Shown: one piece after another, positions 1-4,728 of the stretch
Layout: each line of letters begins with the position of its first letter
Numbering within the stretch: the first letter of the stretch is position 1
Program-made: the position numbers and the translations under genes
Assembly: GCA_023412635.1 (NCBI GenBank)
Contig: JAEYNI010000133.1
Coordinates: 1 to 7,976, forward strand
DNA length: 7,976 nt
Origin: Bacillota bacterium
GTDB taxonomy: Bacteria; Bacillota; Clostridia; Acetivibrionales; DSM-1351
Direction of reading: 5' to 3'
Notes under the pieces: generated by a model
What the model saw: only the letters and a program-made list of their open reading frames with translations
Told to the model about the DNA's origin: nothing
The model's database searches: none

Positions 1-11
1 CCTATTATCAT
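1..11 (-). CDS. 5' end of a leftward gene, product unknown (partial)
   Basis: On the minus strand an ATG at 11-9 is followed by codons for Ile-Ile and then the window edge. It sits 6 bases after a perfect AGGAGG ribosome binding site (23-18), so a real start is likely. Only about three codons are visible, so nothing can be said about the product. The 120 or so bases between it and the terminator at 150 are AT-rich. They hold only weak promoter-like hexamers, so the gene may be transcribed from the promoter of the candidate RNA by readthrough, or from its own weak promoter. Confidence 0.6.
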
Positions 12-17
12 TTTAGA

Positions 18-23
18 CCTCCT
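18..23 (-). promoter_or_regulatory. ribosome binding site of the leftward partial gene
   Basis: AGGAGG read on the minus strand, 6 bases from the ATG at 11-9. It is the main evidence that a gene begins at the left edge. Confidence 0.65.
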
Positions 24-149
24 AAAAACCATTTAATTTATTAGTATCTTATTTGTTTATCCTTATGCTATGCAAAACGGTTTTTCAACAGTAGCTTACC
101 TCATATTATTAACAACTATCAAAATTATTTTTACAGATAATTAAAAACC

Positions 150-190
150 AAAAAGGGCGGAAAACTCGCTGTAAAACGAGCTTCCCACCC
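150..190 (-). terminator. strong intrinsic terminator (leftward)
   Basis: Read leftward, GGGTGGGAAGCTCG (190-177) pairs with CGAGTTTTCCGCCC (168-155) in a 14-bp stem with three G-U pairs and an 8-base loop. It is followed directly by TTTTT (154-150). The opposite strand has no U-tract, so it acts leftward. Confidence 0.85.
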
Positions 191-271
191 CAGAAGCCTA
201 ATTCATCTTGAAAGCAATGTCCAACTTTTAATGCATAACGTTGCCCAACCGGATAAACAAATTTGAAATTT
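150..271 (-). ncRNA. candidate small RNA or leader RNA, family not recognised
   Basis: A leftward extended -10 promoter (TGC-TATAAT, ending at 278) and a strong U-tailed terminator (190-150) define a transcript of about 120 nt with no convincing reading frame. Near its 5' end is a small hairpin with arms CAAATT and AATTTG (272-258). The middle holds a possible stem, GCAACGT against ACATTGC with one mismatch, and the 3' third is the terminator stem. It lies about 140 nt before the start codon of the leftward gene. It could therefore be an independent sRNA, or an attenuating or riboswitch-type leader. I compared it from memory with T-box, SAM, purine, c-di-GMP, ZTP and 6S signatures and saw no convincing match. 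Confidence 0.5.
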
Positions 272-277
272 GCCTAT

Positions 278-307
278 ATTATAGCATCAGGAATATGAAC
301 CAAGCAA
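278..307 (-). promoter_or_regulatory. extended -10 sigma-A promoter of the candidate RNA
   Basis: On the minus strand TATAAT (283-278) is preceded by TGC, the extended -10 element. A poor -35 match, TTGCTT (307-302), lies 18 bases upstream. Transcription would begin near 271. A consensus -10 plus the TG element often compensates for a weak -35. Confidence 0.65.
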
Positions 308-358
308 GTAGAGAATCTCCGTCTTCAGTATGAAATCCGTGGGAAAATCTATCAATAA

Positions 359-384
359 TTACAATATATTGACTTATATTGTAA
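359..384. promoter_or_regulatory. perfect 10-bp inverted repeat around the -35 box (putative operator)
   Basis: TTACAATATA (359-368) and its exact reverse complement TATATTGTAA (375-384) flank the 6-base -35 hexamer TTGACT. Perfect 10-bp arms centred on a -35 box are typical of a repressor site for a dimeric regulator. No regulator gene is visible in the window, so the binding protein is unknown. Confidence 0.5.
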
Positions 385-397
385 AGAGTACTATTAT
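369..397 (+). promoter_or_regulatory. sigma-A promoter of the DUF6530/GIY-YIG unit
   Basis: TTGACT (369-374), a 17-base spacer, and TATTAT (392-397). Start of transcription is predicted near 403-405. The -35 box is exactly the spacer of a perfect inverted repeat (359-384), and the predicted start falls in a second palindrome (403-433), so the promoter looks regulated. Confidence 0.7.
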
Positions 398-402
398 ATT
401 AA

Positions 403-442
403 TTAGTAAATCAGTAAATTACTAAATTACTAAGCTAGTAGT
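403..442. repeat. palindromic 8-bp tandem repeat over the transcription start (putative operator)
   Basis: Five 8-bp units follow in register: TTAGTAAA, TCAGTAAA, TTACTAAA, TTACTAAG, CTAGTAGT. The first 31 bases (403-433) also form a palindrome centred on 418, with outer arms TTAGTAA/TTACTAA and inner arms AGTAA/TTACT, 13 of 15 positions paired. It lies between the -10 box and the ribosome binding site, a position where a bound protein or an RNA hairpin could block expression. Confidence 0.6.
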
Positions 443-458
443 AAAAGAGGAGTTAATT

Positions 459-941
459 ATGAAGATTCCCACAACTTTAAAACATAAACCTGTTATAGTA
501 TCCGAGAACTATGAAAATGTTGATGGCAGATATGCCTACAATACTGATGCCAAAGGGCTTTCTCTTGGGCTTGCACAGTGGAATGACAGAGGAAAGGTTG
601 ATATTTCGGCAAAGGTGTGGAGATACACCGGAGAGAAATGGTCCAGACAGTCTGAAGAACTGCCGCTTCACCGCGTTCTGGATCTGGCTATTATGGTGGC
701 AAGAACCAAGCTGTTTATCAAAGAGGAGTCATACAGGTTCCAGAAGTTGTATGATTCTGAAAAGCCAGTTATTGACAGGGTGGGCTTGCAGGGAGATGCT
801 ATGACATTATCAGTCTGTACTGATAATGAGAAAATTGATGAGGACCTAAAACTTTTCAGCCAGGCATTAAGTGATGATGATGAACTTATCGGCGAACGTT
901 TGAGTACTCTGGCAAAAATATTAAAGGAGATGGGTTATTAA
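459..941 (+). CDS. DUF6530-like protein, function unknown
   Basis: The 160-residue protein resembles, from memory, the DUF6530 family of clostridial genomes; its biochemical role is not known. It is soluble and mixed alpha/beta in appearance, with no signal peptide and no membrane segment. Conserved-looking stretches are near residues 16-50 (ENYENVDGRYA, then GLAQWNDRGKVDIS) and the acidic C-terminal part (LSDDDELIGERL, about 137-148). The ATG at 459 has a good ribosome binding site, AGAGGAG at 446-452, with a 6-base gap. Two bases separate its stop from the next gene, so the two are surely co-transcribed. Expression is probably controlled at the palindrome-rich promoter just upstream. I am confident it is a real gene and moderately confident of the family name. 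Confidence 0.75.
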   Translation: MKIPTTLKHKPVIVSENYENVDGRYAYNTDAKGLSLGLAQWNDRGKVDISAKVWRYTGEKWSRQSEELPLHRVLDLAIMVARTKLFIKEESYRFQKLYDSEKPVIDRVGLQGDAMTLSVCTDNEKIDEDLKLFSQALSDDDELIGERLSTLAKILKEMGY

Positions 942-943
942 CC

Positions 944-1300
944 ATGGATAAGACTCGTAAAAAGGAACTTCAGCAGCAATATATGAATGCCAAGCATCCA
1001 ATGGGGATATTTGTAGTGCGTTGCAAAGCTAACAATAACTGTTATATACAGACGACTCCGGACCTGAGAGGTGTTATGAACGGAGCCAAAGTCAGACTTG
1101 CCGGAGGAAGACATCCCAACAAGGAACTCCAGAAGGAATGGAATGAGTTGGGAGCAGATAACTTTACCATTGAAATACTTGAACAGCTGCAGTATGACGA
1201 AAAAGATGAGGTAAAAACCGACTATTCTCAGGAACTTGATATCTTGAGGATGATATGGGAAGAAAAGCTTGCTGCTGAGGGAAAGAAATTTTATAGATAA
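944..1300 (+). CDS. small GIY-YIG nuclease-like protein (degenerate motif)
   Basis: This 118-residue protein resembles the short clostridial proteins annotated as GIY-YIG nuclease family. The signature is degraded: GIF at residues 21-23 replaces GIY, and CYIQ at 33-36 replaces YIG. Arg42, in the following helix, could correspond to the family's catalytic arginine. The later block HPNKELQKEW (55-64) followed by LGADNFTIEILE is typical of this subgroup. Whether it still cuts DNA is doubtful; a structural or nucleic-acid-binding role is equally possible. It starts two bases after the DUF6530 gene. AAGGAG lies at 924-929, 14 bases before the ATG, rather far, so translational coupling to the upstream gene is likely. 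The pair appears to form a small functional unit of unknown purpose. Confidence 0.7.
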   Translation: MDKTRKKELQQQYMNAKHPMGIFVVRCKANNNCYIQTTPDLRGVMNGAKVRLAGGRHPNKELQKEWNELGADNFTIEILEQLQYDEKDEVKTDYSQELDILRMIWEEKLAAEGKKFYR

Positions 1301-1348
1301 AGCTTACAGAATAAGAATTAAATAAAACAATAAATATGGTAAAAGTAG

Positions 1349-1385
1349 TAATGTGTGAAATTAATTTACATTAATAATATTTTTT
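1349..1385 (+). terminator. weak AU-rich terminator candidate after the GIY-YIG gene
   Basis: TAATGT (1349-1354) pairs with ACATTA (1368-1373), and six T's follow at 1380-1385. The stem is short and AU-rich with a gap before the T-run, so it is only a tentative end for the DUF6530/GIY-YIG transcript. Confidence 0.3.
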
Positions 1386-1387
1386 AC

Positions 1388-1416
1388 TTGCATATTTTAT
1401 TAATATGTGATATGGT
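1388..1416 (+). promoter_or_regulatory. probable promoter of the zinc-ribbon gene
   Basis: TTGCAT (1388-1393), 17 bases, then TATGGT (1411-1416), preceded by TGA (an extended -10). Transcription would begin near 1423, leaving an untranslated leader of about 100 bases before the ATG at 1522. The leader holds no clear strong hairpin. Confidence 0.45.
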
Positions 1417-1521
1417 GTTAAGCAATGGGTTATTTATTTTCTACAATACTTCTCTAGATTATTATGGAGTGTGCTTGCTTGGGAATTTTAAATCCAAATA
1501 ATTGAAGGAGGTATATTGAAT

Positions 1522-1719
1522 ATGGCAGATAAGACTATAACATGTAAAGATTGCAACTCAACATTCATTTTTAGTGAAAATGAGCAAGCTTTTTACAAGG
1601 AAAAGGGTTTTGATAACGAACCTCAGAGATGTCCTGATTGCAGAGCGGCTAGAAAGCAGCAAAGAGGAAACAATAACAGAGGCGGAAACAGAAGCTTTGG
1701 CGGCGGAAACAGATGGTAA
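1522..1719 (+). CDS. small zinc-ribbon protein with RG-rich tail
   Basis: This 65-residue protein matches the small 'probable zinc-ribbon' family (zf-trcl type). Cys8 and Cys11 (CKDC) and Cys37 and Cys40 (CPDC) form one four-cysteine zinc site. Between them lies the family-typical FSENEQAFYKEKGFDNEP. After residue 44 comes a low-complexity tail rich in Arg, Gly and Asn (RGNNNRGG, then FGGGNRW), similar to RGG tails that bind RNA, so a nucleic-acid-binding role is plausible but inferred. The ATG at 1522 is chosen because AAGGAGGT (1505-1512) lies 9 bases upstream; the in-frame TTG at 1516 is too close to it. It has its own probable promoter and terminator and so seems to be a single-gene unit. 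Confidence 0.8.
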   Translation: MADKTITCKDCNSTFIFSENEQAFYKEKGFDNEPQRCPDCRAARKQQRGNNNRGGNRSFGGGNRW

Positions 1720-1721
1720 TC

Positions 1722-1749
1722 AAAGGGAGAGTGATTTACTCTCCTTTTT
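1722..1749 (+). terminator. intrinsic terminator of the zinc-ribbon gene
   Basis: An 11-bp stem, AAAGGGAGAGT (1722-1732) with ACTCTCCTTTT (1738-1748), has a 5-base loop and one G-U pair. The T-run 1745-1749 forms the end of the stem and its tail. It begins 3 bases after the stop codon. Confidence 0.85.
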
Positions 1750-1787
1750 AATAATGTAAATTATAATGATACAAATGGAAAATACTT

Positions 1788-1828
1788 AAAAGTGGATTTC
1801 TTTATGAATATCCGCTTTTAATGTTTTT
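1788..1828 (+). terminator. terminator-like hairpin in the IF-3 leader (possible attenuator)
   Basis: AAAAGTGGAT (1788-1797) pairs with ATCCGCTTTT (1810-1819), 10 bp with one G-U. TTC/GAA pairing extends it inward, and TTTTT follows at 1824-1828. It comes after the terminator of the previous gene and ends 45 bases before the IF-3 start. A TATAAT at 1762-1767, though without a good -35, could start a transcript containing it. It is therefore either a second back-up terminator or an attenuator of the IF-3 gene. Confidence 0.5.
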
Positions 1829-1873
1829 ACATTGTTATTTCTTTATGTGGAATACTAATAAAAAGGGGTGTAT

Positions 1874-2392
1874 ATTATTAAGAAAGATGAATTGCAGTTG
1901 AATGAAGAAATTAGAGATAATGAAATACGAGTTATAGATAGCGATGGTTCAATGTTGGGAGTTATGCCAACTAAAGAGGCTTTAAAACTAGCTTTTTCCA
2001 AAGAACTCGATCTTGTTAAAATAGTTCCGAATGCGGCTCCACCTGTTTGCAAAATAACAAACTACAATAAAAGTGTTTTTGAGCAGGCGAAGAAAGAAAA
2101 GGAAGCGAAAAAGAATCAAAAGATTGTTGAATTAAAAGAAGTACGGTTATCGGCCACAATTGAGAAACATGATTTTGAAGTAAAAGTAAAGAGTGCTATG
2201 AAGTTTTTGCAGAACGGAGATAAAGTTAAGGTGTCCATAAGATTTCGGGGAAGAGAAATGAAGTATACCGTAGCTGGGAAAGAAGTCCTTGAAAAATTTT
2301 CTGAATCCATAAAAGATTTTGGAACTGTTGACAGATTTCCGAGGCTTGAAGGCAGAAGCATGATCATGATAATAATTCCTAAAAAACTGTAA
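1874..2392 (+). CDS. infC: translation initiation factor IF-3, divergent stand-alone copy
   Basis: IF-3 binds the 30S subunit, keeps it from joining 50S early and checks start codon-initiator tRNA pairing. The protein has the usual length (about 172 residues) and both domains: the N-terminal one from LNEEIRDNEIRVID, a lysine-rich linker helix (EQAKKEKEAKKNQK), and the C-terminal one ending GTVDRFPRLEGRSMIMIIIPKKL. No ATG lies near the start. A GTG at 1868 overlaps the ribosome binding site AAGGGG (1863-1868), whereas ATT codons at 1874 and 1877 are well spaced. ATT 1874 gives MIKKD, like the usual MISKD beginning, and infC is known to start at AUU in several bacteria. The residues after PPVCKI read TNYNK, where most IF-3s have MDYGK. 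The gene is not followed by rpmI and rplT as is usual, so it is probably a paralogue of the housekeeping gene. Confidence 0.85.
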   Translation: MIKKDELQLNEEIRDNEIRVIDSDGSMLGVMPTKEALKLAFSKELDLVKIVPNAAPPVCKITNYNKSVFEQAKKEKEAKKNQKIVELKEVRLSATIEKHDFEVKVKSAMKFLQNGDKVKVSIRFRGREMKYTVAGKEVLEKFSESIKDFGTVDRFPRLEGRSMIMIIIPKKL

Positions 2393-2417
2393 AAATTTAA
2401 TAGAACAGAATTTAGAT

Positions 2418-2459
2418 GAGCTGCGCATTGGCGGCTATTCAACCACTAATACGCAGCTC
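2418..2459. terminator. long hairpin between convergent genes (bidirectional terminator candidate)
   Basis: GAGCTGCG (2418-2425) pairs perfectly with CGCAGCTC (2452-2459). Inside, ATTGGCGG (2427-2434) pairs with CCACTAAT (2443-2450), with one G-U and one mismatch, leaving an 8-base loop. The 17-step stem lies between the convergent IF-3 and catalase genes and contains the catalase stop codon. Neither side has a clean T-run, so termination activity is inferred from position and stability. Confidence 0.5.
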
Positions 2460-3138
2460 CAAGTTACTTTAGTTTGGATTATTGAAGCTTGGGGGTTGGG
2501 CATTTTCTGAGTTAAATACTGCCCGCCGGGAGTTGATAAATTGAAATACAGCTTTGAATCCTTTGTAATGCCCCAGTCTTTAAGTGAACCGGTATCCTGA
2601 ATCCTGTTAAAGGCTTCACGGAACATTGTATTATGTGCTTCTTCACGATTCAGAAGAAAATCTATCGTTTCCCTTACTCCCTTATCATTTATCTGTCTGT
2701 AAAGATATTGATAAACGACCTTTGCTCGCTGTTCAGCAGCAATGTTTGATAAAATATCTGCCGCCAGATCTCCTGTTTCATTAATATAAGCAGCAGTCCA
2801 TAATTGTCCTGAAGCATTAGCTAACATAGGTGTAAGTCCTGTTAAAACATGTGCTTCAATGTTTCAACAGTAGCATTATTTGCATCCAGAACGTGACCAT
2901 TCAGCAGATTAACAGTTTGAGCCACCATTTCCATATGACTTAATTCTTCAGAAGCTATATCTAAAAAAAGGTCTCTTATTTCGGGGTCCTTTATTCGTGC
3001 GCTCTGTGAAAAATACTATAAAGCTGCTTTTAATTCACCCTGCGGGCCTCCAAGCTGTTCCTGCATAATGGCTGCGAAATTAGGGTTTGGCCCATCTACC
3101 CGTACCTCTTTCAATAGTGCTTTATCATGTTTAAACAT
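2435..3138 (-). pseudogene. manganese catalase, broken by a stop codon and a frameshift
   Basis: The reading begins at ATG 3138-3136 (MFKHDK) after GAGGAG, 8 bases upstream, and follows the clostridial non-haem manganese catalase family to residue 40. Codon 41 (3018-3016) is TAG where related proteins, from memory, have Gln; CAG to TAG is one transition. The frame continues through the metal-ligand motif EELSHMEM to about 2858. The remaining match (EAHVLTGLTP onward) is then in another frame, consistent with loss of one base near 2858-2860. The last part, ending at 2435, retains AAEQRAKVVY and NREEAHNTMF, which carry the other expected manganese ligands (Glu and His). With both lesions repaired the protein would be about 234 residues. 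All expected ligands are kept, so the decay looks recent. As it stands no full enzyme can be made; sequencing error is the alternative. Confidence 0.85.
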
Positions 3139-3235
3139 ATCGTCATCTCCTCTTCCAGATAGAAAGTATAGATTTATCATTAACTAGATTCATAATAATA
3201 TACAACTACATATTTGATGGTGTATTGGTGTTTAG

Positions 3236-3264
3236 TTGATACCACGGGTCTATTACTATATAAT
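3236..3264 (+). promoter_or_regulatory. sigma-A promoter of the QueG-like/GNAT gene
   Basis: TTGATA (3236-3241), 17 bases, TATAAT (3259-3264). Transcription would begin near 3271, about 23 bases before the ATG at 3294. This is among the best promoter matches in the window. Confidence 0.8.
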
Positions 3265-3293
3265 GGAATTTATTTAGAAAATGGGGGTTGGAG

Positions 3294-4451
3294 ATGACTA
3301 CAATAAGTGAAAGAATAAAAACAGAATTGCTCAGTATGGGTGCGGCACTTGTCGGCTATGCTGATTTATCCGATTTACCTGAAGAACAGACCTTGGGCTA
3401 TAAATATGGCATAGCCATTGCAGCAGCAGTACAACCACAAATTATTAATTCCATTGCTCTGGGGCCTACAAAAGAGTATTACGACGAGTACAACAGGTTA
3501 AATATTTTATTGGACAGTCTGGATAGGAGAGCTGAGGAGCTTATTCGGGAGGCGGGTTACTCTGCTGTACCAAAGACAAGGTCCAATGTAACGATAAATC
3601 ATGCTGACCACTCAACTATTCTACCGCACAAAACGGTTGCTACCAAAGCCGGACTTGGCTGGATAGGCAAATGTGCCCTCCTTGTGACTGAAGAGTTCGG
3701 ATCAGCTGTAAGAATTTCATCTGTACTCACAGATGCGCCTCTGGAAGCAGCACAGCCCATAACTAATTCACGATGCGGTAATTGTGACAGCTGTGTCAGA
3801 AACTGCCCTGCAGAGGCTTTGTCTGGTGAACTGTGGTATTCAGGTAAACCCCGTGAGGAATTTTATGATTTTATTGCCTGCAGAAACAAAACGGTGGAAA
3901 GAACCTGGCGGGTTGCTTCTGGAGTAACTATATGCGGACTGTGTATATTAGCATGTCCAAGAACTAAAAAGTATATTGAGGCTTCTGGCTATAACTACGG
4001 CTTTCCTGCAGCAGATATTGCCTCAAAAGCTGATCTGGAAGAAATACTCCAACTCCAGAAGCTTGCCTATCAGAGTGAAGCCGAGATTTATAATGACTTT
4101 AATATTCCTCCTTTGCGTCAAACAATTGATGAGTTGGAACAGGAAGCAAAGAACTGTATTGTGCTAAAAGTAGTTTCAGACAGGAAAATTGTCGGTTCGG
4201 TGAGAGCCTATGAAAAGGCGGGAACCTGCTATATAGGGAAATTGATTGTACACCCACGATATCAGAATAAAGGGATTGGAAAAGCTTTGCTTTCAGCCAT
4301 TGAAAAGTGTTTTAGTCAGGTTCGCTTTGAACTTTTTACAGGCTGTAAGAGTGAAAAAAATCTCGGCCTGTATCAAAAAGCGGGATACAGGGTCTTTAAA
4401 ACAGAAAGGGTTAATGACAAGCTTGGTTTTGTATACCTTGAAAAAATTTGA
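3294..4451 (+). CDS. QueG-like double [4Fe-4S] protein fused to a GNAT acetyltransferase
   Basis: Residues 1 to about 235 resemble epoxyqueuosine reductase (QueG) and related corrinoid/iron-sulfur proteins: AGLGWIGK, FGSAVRISSVLTDAPL, then Cys161, 164, 167 and 171 (CxxCxxCxxxCP), Cys196, and Cys214, 217 and 221 (CxxCxxxCP). These eight cysteines suit two [4Fe-4S] clusters. From about residue 245 a GNAT N-acetyltransferase domain follows, with the acetyl-CoA loop QNKGIG (324-329) in VHPRYQNKGIGKALL. The HEAT-like C-terminus of long QueG forms is absent. The position I align with the QueG catalytic Asp, 13 residues before AGLG, is His here (HSTILPHK), so true queuosine activity is doubtful. ATG 3294 is preferred to TTG 3288, which abuts the GGGGG ribosome binding site (3283-3287). 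The gene has its own promoter and appears monocistronic. The substrate is unknown. Confidence 0.8.
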   Translation: MTTISERIKTELLSMGAALVGYADLSDLPEEQTLGYKYGIAIAAAVQPQIINSIALGPTKEYYDEYNRLNILLDSLDRRAEELIREAGYSAVPKTRSNVTINHADHSTILPHKTVATKAGLGWIGKCALLVTEEFGSAVRISSVLTDAPLEAAQPITNSRCGNCDSCVRNCPAEALSGELWYSGKPREEFYDFIACRNKTVERTWRVASGVTICGLCILACPRTKKYIEASGYNYGFPAADIASKADLEEILQLQKLAYQSEAEIYNDFNIPPLRQTIDELEQEAKNCIVLKVVSDRKIVGSVRAYEKAGTCYIGKLIVHPRYQNKGIGKALLSAIEKCFSQVRFELFTGCKSEKNLGLYQKAGYRVFKTERVNDKLGFVYLEKI

Positions 4452-4549
4452 AAAGAGTACACAGAAGGATAACCAGGAGCATACAAGAGAAATTATGTGT
4501 ATATAGAATTGTAATTTAATTTTCTGAAGATATGTTTTTATTGAACAAA

Positions 4550-4577
4550 TGGTGGTATTAATTAGTAAATGCCATCA
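4550..4577 (+). terminator. hairpin after the QueG-like/GNAT gene (weak terminator)
   Basis: TGGTGGTATT (4550-4559) pairs with AATGCCATCA (4568-4577), 10 bp with two G-U pairs and an 8-base loop. The sequence after it is pyrimidine-rich but lacks a solid T-run. The rest of 4452-4652 is AT-rich, and I see no gene in it. Confidence 0.4.
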
Positions 4578-4652
4578 TCACTATTTCTATAACAATTGTA
4601 TGTATTTACATGTCAAAAAGTTAACATAATTTATTGATTGTTTTACAATTCT

Positions 4653-4681
4653 TTGATAAGATTGATCGGTAAATGTAGAAT
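4653..4681 (+). promoter_or_regulatory. sigma-A promoter of the Ndh2-polyprenyl synthase operon
   Basis: TTGATA (4653-4658), 17 bases, TAGAAT (4676-4681). Transcription would begin near 4688, leaving a leader of about 40 bases before the ATG at 4729. GGAGG at 4719-4723 is the ribosome binding site, 5 bases from the ATG. Confidence 0.65.
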
Positions 4682-4728
4682 ATTGTTGAAAAATATAGCA
4701 TATAGGACAATTGCTGCTGGAGGAATTT

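Noticed and set aside
150..271. T-box leader, because of a GGGTGG element before the terminator
   Set aside because: The T-box core GGTGGNACCGCG is not present and there is no specifier-loop region in so short a transcript.
403..442. CRISPR-like or microsatellite array
   Set aside because: Units are 8 bp, contiguous and inexact, with no spacers; their symmetry and place on a promoter fit an operator better.
511..804. Open frame overlapping the DUF6530 gene in another forward frame
   Set aside because: No recognisable family and no ribosome binding site; the 459-941 frame has both a good start and family resemblance.
2116..2442. Open frames on the strand opposite IF-3 and, elsewhere, opposite ndh2 and the prenyl synthase
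   Set aside because: They lie wholly or almost wholly within well-recognised genes, have no ribosome binding sites or family resemblance, and are shadows.
3016..3018. TAG in the catalase read as a recoded residue such as pyrrolysine
   Set aside because: A frameshift occurs in the same gene and related proteins, from memory, have Gln here, so simple decay explains both.
3288..3293. TTG start for the QueG-like/GNAT gene
   Set aside because: It directly abuts the GGGGG ribosome binding site; the ATG six bases later has proper spacing.
4711..4728. TTG start for ndh2, adding six residues
   Set aside because: The added codons contain the GGAGG ribosome binding site itself; ATG 4729 begins the usual MKKNILVIGAG pattern.
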